NCBI GenBank assembly: GCA_963575745.1
Contig: CAUYUJ010021170.1
Span: 912,801-976,800, forward strand
Length of the DNA stretch: 64,000 nt
Source of the DNA: Prorocentrum cordatum
Lineage: Eukaryota; Sar; Dinophyceae; Prorocentrales; Prorocentraceae
Direction of reading: 5' to 3'
The notes under the pieces were generated by a model. It ran no database searches, was not told where the DNA came from, and worked only from the letters and a program-made list of their open reading frames with translations. Below, piece by piece: positions 1-12,200 of this stretch. Made by a program: the position numbers and the translations under genes. Each line of letters starts with the position of its first letter. The stretch's first letter is position 1.

Positions 1-223
1 GGCATCGCGCTCCTGCTTCTCTTGTTTCGTCAGCGGTCGATGCTCTCTACCACATGATCCATCATAACTCTAGGGGCCTCGGCTGTAGGCATAGCGAACC
101 CGACACTTTCCCGTTGATGGGGCGTAGCTACTCCCGCTGCCGCGTCCATCATGTTTATTCGAGCGGTCTTGCTTGCCACCTTTGTTGTCGCCTTTACCCT
201 TGCCCCTGTCCTTCTTATCGTTC

Positions 224-1190
224 TTACCTTTGCCCTTGATTCTGACCTGCCCCCTCTGCACTTCCCAGCTGTGCCTCCATTGGACAGGGGCCTGGTGTAG
301 CCACCTGAGTCCTACCTCTTTTCTGCGGGGATGCGGGCGCAACCTTCCCGGGGCGCAGGCGCATGCAATCTTGTCGGCACAGGGGGCATTGCCCCTTTCA
401 CCAGCGTCGGCAGATGACGGACTTCTTGAGCCTCCCGTCCTTCATGGTAAGGGAGTCCTTGTTCCCCCGTCCAGTCTTCTCGCCACTGGGTCGTGCCCCT
501 CGCTTGTTGATCTGCTGTTGTTGGATCCTCCTGTTATCTTCTCCCCGGTCCTTCAGCATCTGGTTTGCAATTCTTCCCAGCAGCCATTCATGCGACTTCA
601 CGCCCTTTCCGTACATTGCAAGAGTCATAGTCATGCACGGGCACTTCTTCATCTGCTTGTAGAAATTGCTTTGTATGGAGGGCCTGAAGGACTTGCGGGG
701 TTGCTCCATCTGCAGTGCCACCCTCATCCATTCATCGTAGAAGTGGTGGAGGTCGCGATCCGCCTCTTTGCCTTCCCCTTTGATCTGGATAGCCATAGGG
801 TCCTCGTAGGTATACGCCTGACCATGGTCTTCGCGGGTTTTTGATAATACGAAGAATCGATCTTCCGGCGAGTAATCCTCCGTGCTGCATTAGGGCAGAG
901 TCAGCGATATCAACTTCGTTAGCAAGGTGCTTTACGGCATGAGGAGCATTTGGGCCCCTTTGAATCTTATTAATCTTCGCGATGAGGTCCGCAGCTATAC
1001 GTATGTCCAGGTTCCCGAAACGCGGCCCTGGGTCTTTCAGAGCCTTTGCCTTGACCTGTTTTGGCTCGAATGCCTCGGCAGTCCACTTTGACGCCAACGC
1101 ATGATTTTGTTGCGAGCTCGATCCCACCGCTCGAATGGCAGTTTTCTTCCACATACGGAAGGATCCCGCGTCTGGCAGCGGGTCCAGAGT
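224..1190 (-). pseudogene. Ty1/copia-like retrotransposon gag domain, broken
   Basis: The minus strand reads as a capsid-like gag of the kind carried by dinoflagellate copia elements. A segment ending near 830 has FGNLDIRIAADLIAKI followed by NEVDIADSALMQHGGLLAGR. After a one-base slip near 830 the next frame (to 398) has YEDPMAIQIKGEGKEAD, then HHFYDEWMRVALQMEQ, FYKQMKK and LLGRIANQMLKDRG. This order of conserved helices fits the Ty1/copia gag (UBN2-type) family. A TGA at 398-400 interrupts a Cys-rich motif, C-RRW-stop-KGQ-C-PL-C-RQD-C, probably the zinc knuckle. A Lys/Gly-rich basic tail continues in the third frame down to about 70. Protease, integrase and reverse transcriptase would lie beyond the left edge of the window. 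The family call is by motif order and is moderately sure; the breaks are directly visible. Confidence 0.6.
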
Positions 1191-1205
1191 TATCTTGTCG
1201 ATTCA

Positions 1206-1700
1206 ATCTGCCGCAATCCACGGTGTCACCACAGGTACCAGACCGCCGGAGTCCGGGAGCCCTGGGCCCCCGCCTCCTCCTGGAGGTCCCGAGGGCGGTG
1301 GCCCCCCACCCCCCGGATCGCCTTGTCCAGCTCTGTGGGCGTCGGCGCATCGTCTGGCTCTACGGTTCGCTGCATCCTCATCTTCCTCCCCGGAGGATTC
1401 ATCATCCTCGTCGTCGGAATCTTCTTCTTCAGAATCCTCCTCTTCGGAGGCGTCTTCATCATCGGAATCATCTTCGTCGCCATCATCGCCGTCGCCGCCA
1501 TCATCAGGGTTACCGCCCCCAGGCACGCGACCGGACCCGCCCTTCTTCTTCCCCGACGCGTCTCCGTCACCGTAGGCGCTGCCCTGGTGTAGGGGCTGAT
1601 CGCCATCCCCTGCGAGGCCCCCCGCAGTGGCCGTGGTTTTCTTCGGCCGGGCTGGCGTAGTGCATCCAGGGAAAGTGCTGACAGGCGGTCCGTTTGGTTT
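1206..1700 (-). pseudogene. Acidic linker segment of the copia-like gag reading frame
   Basis: This lies in the same minus-strand frame as the segments on either side, between a TAG at 1737-1739 and a TGA at 1203-1205. It encodes a Gly/Asp stretch followed by a long Asp/Glu/Ser run (about codons at 1370-1510), with short blocks such as DDSDDEDASEEED. Acidic low-complexity linkers upstream of gag are plausible in this element type, but the placement is inferred from frame continuity only. On the plus strand the same bases are TCTTCC/TCATCC-rich and look like a decayed microsatellite. A simple repeat with chance coding potential is therefore an alternative. Confidence 0.4.
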
Positions 1701-1736
1701 ATTTTCTTCCCTTCTTCTTTCTGTTCCTGCATCTCG

Positions 1737-4460
1737 CTAGGGGCGAATTTGATGGCTGTCATTGTCACTGGCCTTGGCAGCGGCAACCTCTGATTCTCGC
1801 ATTCTTGCCTCCGCCATTTCGCGCATCTCCTCAGCCTGCACTTGCGCTGCTTTCTCCATCGCGAGCGCGCGCTGTTCGGTTTTCTCTTCGAGCTCGTGAA
1901 TGCGCCGAAGGGCTACTGCCTCTTCGTTGGCCCTTTGCTTGTCTCTGGACCGCTTGGCTTCTTCCTCTTCTTGCATCCTGTTCTTCACCATGGCTTCCTC
2001 CTCTTCATGCTGTCTTCTCAACGCCATCTCATGGTTACGCATGCGACCTGTTTCGCACTGCGCACGCCGCCCCATGACCCAGTCAAAGTGCTGTTCACAA
2101 AACTGTCTCTGGCATCTTTCGCATGCGTGCGGGGCGTCAGCCGCGCGGCATGTAAAGCACCTGGTCGCGTCTGATGTAGCCGGCCTGGACCGCGAATCCT
2201 CCCGCTGGGGCATCGCCCCACCGACGGGGCGGATCCGCGTCGCCGATGCGGAGACGGCTCTCCTTACCGTGCTGGTCACGCCTTGAAGCCCATCCTGCAC
2301 CATCCGCATGGCCTGTTGTCGGTAGGATTGTTCACGACGCGCGTCCCATTCCTGCACGTTCGAAGCAGCTTCCCTGTGGAGTCGCTGCTTTGTCTCCTCA
2401 ACTTCGGCCTGAGCTTGCATTTCAGCTCCCCGCAGTGCTTGCATAGCCTCTTCTGCTTCGGCTTTCGCGTTTGCGCGGCCTGCCTGGGAAGTTGCCGCAG
2501 CCATCTGGGCAGTGTGTTGCAGCGATTTCAACTCTGTTGCCTTTCGTAGGGCTGCCTCGTGCTCTGCGAGGACTTCTGTCCTGACTCGGATCAACGCTTG
2601 TGCTTCTCCGCATGCCTCCCCGCGAATCGCCATAGCTGAATCAGAAACTCGCTGGAGTTCAGCTTGCACATTGGCTACTCCCATCTGTGCATTCCTGGCT
2701 TCGCCCTCCAGCGGTCGCTGTTTAGCCTGGGCTTCCTGTAGGGCCATGTCCGCTGTCCTCTTCGCCTCGACAGCGTTCTTTTCCAATCGGCGCCTCTCGG
2801 CGATAGACTTGGCTGCGATCTGTTCCGCCTCGGACACGGACCGTTCCTGCGCCATGGTTGTCTCTCGGAGCCCGGCGCGGACCTGTTCCTCGAACTTCGC
2901 TTCTCGGCCCTGCGCCCCGCGGAGTGCTTGTCGGGCCTGTTCCGTGATAGCCTTGTCTGCCCTTCTCTGCTCCTTGGTATTTTTATCTGCTTTTAATGCA
3001 GCCTCATAGAGGGCATCCTTCTGCTCATCTTCCTTTTTGAGAACGGCATTAAGCTCATATTCGGCCTGCTGTGCAGCCAGTTCATTCTATGCTCTCTGCC
3101 TTGCTTCCATGTCTGCCATCATCGTGCGCATGGCCGCTATTTCGGAAGCGCGCTCCTGTTCGAGTTGGCTTTGCCTCACTTCCTGTTGCAGCCCCCGCTC
3201 GTGGTGTTTAGACGCAAAGCAATGGCGTTGCTTCGGTGTCAGACATTCCTGGCAAAGATACGCAAGACTGCACAAGCCACACTGGACGGAAAAGCCCCGG
3301 CACGCAGGCTTCTGACATGGTAGATCGTCAGCAGTCCTGCCCGGACACCGACTCTCAGGGCCCGGTTCGCACGCCAGCCCGTGATTCGCACATGACTCCC
3401 TAATTGAGAATCGAGACGTTGATGATCTGGACAGAGAGGACCCGTGAATGGACCCCCGTGAGTTGCGACTTCGGCCGCCCCTTCCCGACCTCGACCTCCT
3501 GGAAATCGAGCCGGGTGACTCGAATAACTGCCTTCCACGGGGTTTCAGATCAGGGGCTGGCTCGGGATCCTCTGGGCCACTCGAGCCGCCAGGCTCGGTC
3601 TTTGGGCGCTTTTCGTGCGGGGATTGTTTCACGTCCACCGGGTCGTCCCTGGGGGGTTTTCCGCGACGAATCTCTATTCCAGACCCCCCGGACGAGGCCG
3701 CGAGGTCCCTTTGACGTTCGACACTGTCCCGCGGGCTCTGTGACTTCCCCTTTCTCCAGACATAGTCCGTACCTCGCTTCTCCGGGGTCCGATCGGATGC
3801 CGATCCAAAACTCTTCTCGGACGAGTTCGATATTGTCATCGCCTTCACCGGCGCGGCGGCGTGCTCGGTCTCGTCATCCTCGTCCGACGAGCTGGCGTTC
3901 ACGACATAGGCCTGATCGACGTCCCCCAATAGCGTTTTGCGCGGGCAGGGCTTTCCCCCATACCAATCGTCCTCTTCGTCGATATCATCGTCTGGAACAG
4001 GGGTGTCCTCTCGCCCCCGGTTGACAGGGGTATCATCATATCCCGATGGCTCACCTGCTGGAGACGGGGTTCGTATGTTGGAGAATTGGTTCTTCTTGAT
4101 CAGCTTCTCAATGGCCTTGTCATCCTCCTCTGCAGGTGATATTGGTCTCTCAGGTGAGCTGATATTCTGCAACGTGGTTGCTTTTGTCCTTCGGACGCGT
4201 TGCGAGGTCGACTTTGTCGGTCCGTCGACTCGATCCTTAAACATTTCCACACCTTTGGGGCTGGTCTTCCATCCGGTCTTCTTCTCCACGTTCACGGATG
4301 TATCCGTACTTGCCCCTTCTTTATCGACATGGCCGACTGTCCATAGCCCAGAGCCTTCGGCTGATAATCCATCTTTACCCAACCTAGGCCCAACCAGGCC
4401 AACATCGTCAAGTAAGGTCGTTCTCACTGTTGGGGTCCATGCTAGCGGGTCAATGGACAT
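1737..4460 (-). pseudogene. Zinc-finger and coiled-coil N-terminal region of copia-like polyprotein, with in-frame TAG
   Basis: One minus-strand frame is open from an ATG at 4460 to 1737 except for a single TAG at 3087-3089. The first 300 residues are Ser/Pro/charged and look disordered. A Cys/His cluster follows (CANHGLACEPG, CPGR, CQKPACRGF, QCGLCSLAYLCQECL, HCFASKHH), resembling a B-box-like zinc fold. After the TAG comes a 250-residue Ala/Glu/Gln/Arg-rich coiled coil, a second Cys/His cluster (RCFTCRAADAPHACERCQRQFCEQHFDW) and another Glu/Arg coiled coil ending in TAG at 1737. The frame is the same as in the gag-like segment downstream, so I infer one long gag precursor that has collected stops. 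A separate host zinc-finger/coiled-coil gene broken by one nonsense change is the alternative. No DinoSL relic is seen upstream. Confidence 0.5.
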
Positions 4461-5426
4461 CGTGGAGTGTAAAAGGATATGTGTATCCCGTTAAGCTTTG
4501 GGTAAAGAAAGTATGCAGTATGAACACGCGCGCGCGCGGGGGCGGGCGCGGGCTTTTTTGTCCTCTCCGAACCACGAATAGCTGCAGACAGCCAAGCATG
4601 TGTCTGCGTATGTGGTTATATGTACATCGACGGCGGCAGGGAGCGTATGGTAACGACTGCGAAGTTGGCGAGGAACAAGAAGTCCAGGAAACAGATGTCG
4701 CAATCCTGAAGGGCACAGTGAATGTCGCGGGTCTGAAGGAAACAATGAAAGTGGGGAGCAGGTTGCAATATGGAGATGGTGACCGCGCTCGGCGTGGCCT
4801 TGGGGGGCCTCCGGGCCCCAACGCCTTCTTCTTGCCTCTTCCTCCTCCTCCTCCTCCTCCTCCTCCTGCTCCTCCTGCTGCTCCTCCCCCTCCTCCCCCT
4901 CGTCATCGTGCTACCATACAAGAAACCCTGGACCCGTGACCTTACCATGGCAGCGCGCAGAGCGGGGTATGGAGAGGGGGGAAGGCTTCTTCGAGGGAGA
5001 CTGCTTCTTAGATCACATCTGCAGGCATGGCCCGCGCCTTCTGAGAAGCAAGGGATGTTTGTAAGAAGCCTTCCCTTCTCCTTCGATTCCCCTCTGCGCG
5101 TGTCCGATCACCCCAGTACCAGCTCTTCACCATGGGAGGCTTTGAAGCAGTCCCAGGGCCCGCGGATCATCACAAGGAACGCTGAATCGGGAATGAAGGG
5201 GCTCTTCTGGCCACGGCTAGCCTCAGCCAAGATGGGGCCCATAGGCCTCTATCAGGTTAGCGGTCCGAAAACCGGAGCACCTGCTGGGCCCAAAGAGGTC
5301 CTCATGTCAGCGTCGTGCTTGCAGAGGAACGAAAATCGAGGACCGAGGCGGAGGTCCGAACCATAAACCGGTTACATCACAGAAGTAGAGGGCAAAACAA
5401 ACTGCTCCGAACCAAGTGCATAAACC
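4461..5426. other. Intergenic; short (CCT)n tract, no gene recognised
   Basis: A CG-alternating tract lies at about 4527-4555 and a (CCT)n run at 4837-4900. Open frames across the (CCT)n run are low complexity. No conserved domain was recognised on either strand. Confidence 0.5.
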
Positions 5427-5568
5427 GCGGGGACTTCTCTTGGATTAGCGCTGGACTCCCCTCCCTGGCGCGCGGAGCGCGTCAGGGACGGCGCCGGAGG
5501 CGCCGCCTGGGCCTGGAGGGGGGGAGGGGGGCAGCGCCGAACCGAGAAATCTGTGCGGACCTTCGAGG
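5427..5568. repeat. Foldback (MITE-like) element, copy 1
   Basis: A left arm (GGGGACTTCTCTTGGATTAG to GCTGGACTCCCCTCC) and a right arm (CAGCGCC to GAGAAATCTGTGCGGACCTT) are imperfect inverted copies. Between them are two hairpin cores with GGA loops: CCTGGCGCGC-GGA-GCGCGTCAGG and GGCGCC-GGA-GGCGCC. The same architecture recurs near 17.13, 30.21, 54.78 and 55.28 kb, which makes this a dispersed family. No coding capacity is seen. Confidence 0.7.
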
Positions 5569-6240
5569 GTTTCTGGTTGTTCCGTAACCGCGCCCTGCTA
5601 ACGGGTTCTCGCAGCGGCGACAAACATGCAGCAGAGAAAGGCCCCGCACGGAGCACGGAGAAAGCCTGAGACCGCCCGGGCTGGCAGCGGTCCGACAGCG
5701 GTTTCGCCTTTCGCCCAAGACCTCCTCGCAAGTTAGTGTCTCGGGCATTGTGCTCCCGCCTCGATGCCGGCCACACGTGTGGTTCTGACGGCCACGATCC
5801 TTTGTAAAAACACACACACACTAAGGTGCGCATGGCCGTGTTCTCCGCATTATTCCTGCTCTTCGTATCGCCAGAGCTCGACACCCGCGTAGGATTCCCA
5901 CACAACAGAGCACGCTCTGCCGCTCTTCGTGTTGCCAGAACTCCTCTCCCGCGGACGCTTCTGCCGCAACAGTGAACACACTCTCGCACGTCTTGCGTTT
6001 CCCAGGGATCCCTCGGACTACGAGGTTACCCAGGACTGCACGTTTGCGCCCGCCGAGTCGGCTAGCGCCAGCGTGCAATCCCACGTCGGCTCAGCCGACC
6101 TCCCACTCCTCGACCCGCCTCCCTCGTCGGCTAAGCCCACCCGTGCTCCCACTGGGGCGCCTTGCTGGGGTGGTGCCCCTTCCCCCTCTTCGGTGGAGGC
6201 CCCAATCAGAGGCCGCGAGCGGCAGAACGCCTCGGGACCC
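5569..6240. other. Intergenic, no feature recognised
   Basis: Apart from a short CA run at 5810-5821 I see no repeat, gene or RNA. The frames that stay open have no recognisable domain. Confidence 0.4.
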
Positions 6241-6560
6241 TGGGAGGAAGAGGAGGAGGAGGAGGAGGAGGAGGAAGAGGAGGAGGAGGAGGAAGAGGAG
6301 GAGGAGGAGGAGGAAGAGGAGGGGGGAGAAAGAGGAGGAGCAGTTGACGTGAGCTAGTGCATGATTAGGTCGGAGGAGGAGGAGGACGAGGAGGGAGGAG
6401 GAGGAGGAGGAGGAGGAGGAGGAGGAGGAGGAGGAGGAGGAGGGAGGGGAGGAGGAGGAGGAGGAGGAGGAGGGAGGGAGGAGGAGGAGGAGCAGGAGGA
6501 GGAGGCGGAGGAGGAGGAGGAGCAGGAGGAGGAGCAGGAGGAGGAGGAGGAGGAGGAAGG
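6241..6560. repeat. (GGA)n microsatellite, two blocks around a unique spacer
   Basis: GGA triplets with occasional GAA and GCA variants run from 6241 to about 6340. A unique 30-base spacer (GACGTGAGCTAGTGCATGAT at its centre) is followed by GGA triplets to 6560. The spacer and the first 35 bases of the second block match 17742-17807 with about three differences. Glu/Gly-rich, Ser-rich and Leu-rich translations are artefacts of the triplet repeat. Confidence 0.95.
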
Positions 6561-7745
6561 AGGGGGCCTCCGCTCCTCGCCCTGGCCGCTTCCAGGCACT
6601 CCCGGGGCCCATGGAGCCCGCCGAGCCCGCCGCCCGGCGGCAGCAGAGACCCCGCGGCGCTCCGAGGCCAAAGCCTCGAGGGGAGCGCGCGGGGGGGCTC
6701 TCTGCCAGCGCTGGCGGCGTCGCCCGGCGGTGACGAGGGCAGGAGCGCCGAAGAGGGTGAGGAAAAAACGGCATCCACTGCCTCTCCCTCCCCCTCTCCT
6801 CACCCGCCCTCCCTCCTCACCCAGATCCTCCTCCTCCTCCGGCGAAGCTCTCTTGCCCGTTCTTCGCCCCCTCTCGCCGGTGCACTTCGCGCCGGCCTGT
6901 CGTCTCGCCGGGCCCCTGTGCCGCTGGCGGCCTACACGGTGCGATCTGGCCCTCCCACCCCTTTCTGCAGTCCGCTGGCAGGGCCTGCCTGATGGCCTCG
7001 GCACATTTTCATTTTGCGGATGGTCAGAGATCGTGCTATCGGAACCCAGGGACATTTGTCGTCGAGCCTATACGCTCCCCGAGCTGCCCCGGGGCTTCTG
7101 CGGGCGATCCCAGGGCCATCGGGGAATAAGAATCTTCCCTGCGGCAATAGCTGAGACGCCAGTTTCTGATTGACATGCCTACTGCATGGGAGACGTCATG
7201 GCCCCGGTCACGACATCCCCCCTCTAGTCCCCACCCCCCTTCGACGCTGCCGACGTGAGCGGGGAGCACGGGGGCTTGGGACTCTTCCGATTCCCCAGAC
7301 TTGGCCGAACGCATGGCGTGAGCCAGTCGGGCCTTTTCCCCCGAGGCACCCGTTTCCCTCAGGACCCATCCCCTTCATGGTGGACGTTGCCTGAACCAGC
7401 GGGGCCTCCTCGGCTCCGAGGCCGGAGTGGATGCGCGCGGGGGAGGGAAACGCTCTTGACGCCGGCGTCGCCCGCCCGGGGCGAGCCCCAGACCCTATCT
7501 TTCTGTTTTTTTCTCAAGCCAGATCGATATGCGAGGGTCCCAGGGCCCGACATGTAGTGAAACAATGCATCGCCAGGATCTATGGGGTGGCCTTGTCCCG
7601 AATCTGCCCGACACCGGCGCGGACCTCAAAGTACCGCCGAGATGCCACAGCGCTCGCAGGGGCTTCGCGAGAGCGAGGCAGGGCGACGCCGTGCGCGTGA
7701 CAGGCAGTGTCGGCGGGTGGCGCCGACGGGTCAGTCGCTAGAGTT
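6561..7745. other. Intergenic, GC-rich, no gene recognised
   Basis: I see no conserved protein motif on either strand and no structural RNA. Open frames are Ala/Pro/Arg-rich, as expected from GC content. Confidence 0.4.
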
Positions 7746-7749
7746 ATAG

Positions 7750-7990
7750 ATCCTCCTCCTCCTCCTACTACTACTCCTCCTACTCTTCCCCTTCCACCTT
7801 TTCCTCGTTGTTCCTGCTCCTCCTCCTCCTCCTCCTCCTCCTCCTCCTTCTACTCCCCTCCTTCTCCTCCTCCTCCTCCTCATCATCATCCTTCTCCTTC
7901 TCCTCATCCTCGTCCTCCTCCTCCTCCTCATCCTCCTCGTCCTCCTCCTCCTCCTCCTCTTCCTCCTCCTCCTCCTCCGCCGCCGCCGCC
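7750..7990. repeat. (CCT)n / (CCG)n microsatellite
   Basis: Imperfect CTC/TCC triplets run from 7750 and end in a GCC run at about 7976-7995. Translations are homopolymeric (Ser, Leu, Pro) and are not gene evidence. Confidence 0.95.
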
Positions 7991-8329
7991 GCCGCAGCTT
8001 TTCAAATGGCGTTCATTTCTCGGTTTCAGCCTCGGGGGCCAATCCTCGGGCCCCCGGGCCATCAAAGATTGGCCCAGGGCGACAAACTGCGCCCGGGGAG
8101 GGCGTCTGCAGAATAACATCGTCGTCTTCGTCCCCTCGTCCTCATTCTGGCTCCCGTCGGAAAGACCGACGGGGGGCGCGATGTCTCGGATCCCGCCCTT
8201 GGTGCCAGTCCCTCCCCCGTGGGGCACCAAGCGGCCACGGTGGAGGCGCCGGAGACGCCGAGCGCCGCGAGCCGCCCCTCGCGGCGGAAAAATGGCGGGG
8301 GGGGGGCATGGGGGAGAATGGCGACCTTC

Positions 8330-8518
8330 TATCCTCATCGTCGTCCATCTCCTTCATCTCCTCCTTATCGTCCTGCTCCTCCCCTTCCTCCTTTTTGTTC
8401 CTCCTCCTCCTTCTCCTCCTCCTCCTTGTCCCCCTCGCCGTCCTAGTCCTTTCCGTCATCCTCCTCCTCCTCCTCCTCTTCCTCCTCCTTCTCCTACTCC
8501 TTTCCTCGTTGTTACTCC

Positions 8519-8551
<33 letters not shown>

Positions 8552-9180
8552 TCCTCCTCCTCCTCCTCCTGCTGCACCTCCTCCTCCATCTCCCCGTCCT
8601 CCTCATGCACCTCTGCCTCCTCCTCCTCGTTCGCCTCCTCATCCTCCTCCTCCGCGTTCTTCTCGTCTTTCACTGTCTCGTCATTTTCGTTATCGTCTAC
8701 CTCGTCCCCCTCGTCCTCCTACGTTGGATGCACTGTAGCGCCAATGGTTTCCCTCCTCCTCCTCATCCTCCTCCTTCCACTCCTCCTTCCTCTCCTCTTC
8801 CTCCTCCTCCCCATTCTCCTCCAACTCCTCGTCCTCTTCCTCCTCCCATCCTCGTCCTCCTCCTCCTCCTCCTCCTCCTCGTCGTCCTCCTCCTCCTCCT
8901 GCTCCTCCTTTTCCTCCGCCTTCTCCTCCACCTCCCCGTTCTCCTCCTCGCCCCGTTGTTCCTCTTCCTCCTCCCAAGGGAAGTGGGGGGGAGGAGAAGC
9001 AGGGGGGGGCGAGGAGGAGGGAGGAGGGGGAGGAAAACAAATAGGAAGACGACGCAAACGAGGAGAAGACGCAAGAGGAGGATAAGCAAGGAGGAGGGCT
9101 GGGGAGCGAGGAGACGCAAGGAGGAGGAAGGAGGAGGAAAGAGGAGGAGGAGGAGGAGGAGGAGGAGGAGGAGGAGCGAG
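8330..9180. repeat. Strand-switching (CCT)n then (GGA)n microsatellite
   Basis: The plus strand is CCT/CTC-rich from about 8330 to 8975. It switches to GGA-rich from about 8985 to 9178. The two halves are complementary, so the tract is a long imperfect inverted repeat made of one microsatellite motif. No coding call is made from its many open frames. Confidence 0.9.
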
Positions 9181-9243
9181 AAAAAGCAGTGCGAACAGGA
9201 GCGAGGAGGAGGGATGGAATGGGACCGATGGCGGTGTCGTGCG

Positions 9244-9281
9244 TGTATATGTATGTATGTATATATATATATATATATATA
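9244..9281. repeat. (TA)n / (TGTA)n dinucleotide run
   Basis: A GTATATGTATGTATG stretch passes into about ten TA units. It is the most AT-rich short segment in the region. Confidence 0.9.
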
Positions 9282-12200
9282 GGTTAGGAACTACCGGCCG
9301 TCTGCTAATCGTTTGGACCTGGGGCCCCGGCTGGAACGGCCCAGGCTTTCAAGACGTTTCTTGCTCTATTCTCTGAGCACCTTACGCCCGAAAAAAGACG
9401 CAGCATTTGCAAACCCAAGCATTGGACCCAGAAGAGAAACACGACAAACATACTATGGGACTGACCGCCCCCCACGACATGGACCTGAACATCCTGAAGC
9501 GGTCTGGGCCTGAAGCTTGCGCCACAACCTGACTGTTCCTGCAGGTCTGAGCGGGGCCTAGCGCCCGCGAGCGCCGATCCTTGGCAACGGACGCGGCTGG
9601 GCCAGTCCCCGCCAAGCTGGCGCACGGGAGGAAAAAGTGGCACGCACGCGCGGGGCGGGAAGACGGGGAAGGGCAGGGGCAGCAGCAACGGCAAAAGCGC
9701 GTTCGTACAGTTTTCCTTCCTCCGCATCTCTCGGCCCGCCGTGGTGTCCGAAATGGTGCATCGCAGAAGTCTCTTCCGAACGCACGACACACGATGCTCA
9801 GCGCAGCTTGCCCTGAAACGATGAGAGTATGGAACCCGAGCCTGTTCCATCTGAAACCAGCAGCCTTCTGCGCCTACCCGTTGGAAACAACGCTTCCATA
9901 TACAGATGGGAAAATAACTCCTCACTATGCCGCGCACCTCGATACGGGAACTGACCTTCGCAACTGACAGTCGGCCATCTCGAGTCTGCAGAGCCCCTGC
10001 GATTTCGCGCCGGACGGACTCCATCTCATCGTGCACTCTATGAAACCAGCCTCTGGCAACCTCATCATTGCCCGAAGCACATGAGCAACGTGTCCGATGC
10101 GATGCTCCTCGATACCAAGCTGCAGTCCCGCCAGCTCTCCGCTGAGACCTGTCTGAGCCCGGCCTGCCAGCGGGCCAGCGGTGGCGGGCCCCGCCGCGAA
10201 CGGACCAGCGCAAGAAGCATCGAACACCGCCAGAGCAACCCTCCATCACCGCACATCCCCGCTGCCCCTGCCTCCAGAAGCGCCCCCGAGGACCATCAGA
10301 GGACAAGCCTCAACATCTCCCCCCGGGGCCCCAGGAACAAGACGCAGATTGCATCGATTCGTGCAAAACCACTGCTCGACTCGCGGGGGCTCGGGGCCCT
10401 CCGCCCACGCCGACTGGGCGTGGCCCCTCTGCCAGTCGCAAGCGCAAAAGCTCCCCCCCTCATGTCAGGACATCGCTCGCAGGTGTCTGAATGCGCGCGA
10501 GCTTTGCGCCCTGTGGTCCCCGGGCGCGCCCAGCGCCCGTCCGCGGCAGTCTCTGGAAACGGGGCCTTCTCGCAAGCAAGCATCGCCTGCTGGCGTTGCC
10601 AATGAGCGGGCCCCGCTTGGACCCCCCCCCCCCCCCTCCCGCTCAGCGCCTGCCCCCAAACCAAAAAAAAACATCGCGACCCTCGCCCCTGCTAGTTGCT
10701 GACCACGGCGCGGCCCAGTCAGGCGGCGAATTGGAACGCGGAGAAAAAAATATGTAAACTTCACCAGTCAAACCAGACCCGTAAAATGTCTCTCGCCCCC
10801 CCCCCCACGCGCCCCCGCCGCCGCCAACGCGTGCGCGAGCAGCGATCGTCCAGGGGGGCCCTTCATCTCGCCGTCGCTGACCCGGGCATCCATCGGAAAC
10901 TTGCACTGCCAATCATGGAGGCCCGAATCAGATTAGGGGCCTGGCGCGCCAGTCGGACCCACGGGGCCCCAACCTGCGTCTGCTATGATGGGCTCACGGA
11001 AATTATGCCCCCCCCCCCCCCCATCGACTGCCAAGATCTTGAAAATGAGCTGGGCCATCTCCCTCCTGGGCAACTCTGGCATGGATGCGCGGAAAACGCA
11101 TCTCGCAGTCTAGCTGGCCAAGCACGAACACGCATTAAAAGAAACAATATCTCTGGACCTTGGCCCGGAGCGCGAATGCCGAGCCAGCTAACCATGCACT
11201 TCCCCCGCTTCCCAGGTCCAAGAACCGCCTTCGAACGTCGCCTCGCCGATCCCACATCGGATGCTGGAACACCGACAACGCCCATCCCGCCTCAGGAAAA
11301 CGCCCGCGGGCCCACGTGCCCCAGGGTCGGCGTGGCCACGCAGGCGCACGATGCACGGGACAACTTGTGTAACTGTACTTTCTGCCGATTTCCCTTCGCG
11401 ACGCCCTGCTTCCCGGCGCCCCTCGCCCGCCCCCCCCGGCCGCCTCGTCGGCGCCCAGGTGTGGCGCCCGCAGAAGAGGCTTGAGATCGACTGCGCGACT
11501 TCGAAGCCCAGACGCAAGTTGGAGCCCTCGACCCTCCAGCAAATCTTAGAGGGCGGTGACTTTGAGCGCCGCGTCGCCCGCCGCCGCCCTTGCCGACCCA
11601 ACGCCCTCAAATTGCAAGGTCCTGGACCAATGTCCTTCCAGCTGCCGCCCGACGTGCCCTTGTCGCGCGAGCAGGGGCGATGGCAGCGAGGCACCGCGCG
11701 ACGACGGCGCCTTTTCCCAAGTCCCTGAAGAATCGATTGAGCAACTTCAAGCGCCAAACAGAAAGAACCCTTTGTGCCGCGCAAAGCTGGAGCTCCAACG
11801 CCAGAGTGGCGGAGGGAACCCAGGCCGACGGGCAGCCGTGGCCAAGTTAGGCCACTTGATGACACCATGGAATCTTCCATTATCGCCAATGGCCCAGGAG
11901 CAACACACGCTATTTGTGCGATCACTCGTTCCACCGAACACTCTGAGACTCATTTCGCGCAAGGCCGTGCTGTCGTGGACAGCAGCGCCCCGGGCTGGGG
12001 CCGCACCCAACGCCTGCTGCTGCAGAAACCGACACCCTGGCAAGCTCATCATGCGACATCTGGCCCGGTCAGCCGTGCGGCCTCGACCACATCCATGCTT
12101 CTCGGCCAATCAATCGATTTGCCAAGAACCAAAAGAAGCTACCATGGACATGCGCGGCATGGCTCGCATGAGGTCAACATGTCGCATGCACCCTGAAAAC

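Noticed and set aside
6241-9180. Ser-, Pro-, Glu- and Arg-rich open frames
   Set aside because: They follow from GGA/CCT triplet repeats, not from a gene.
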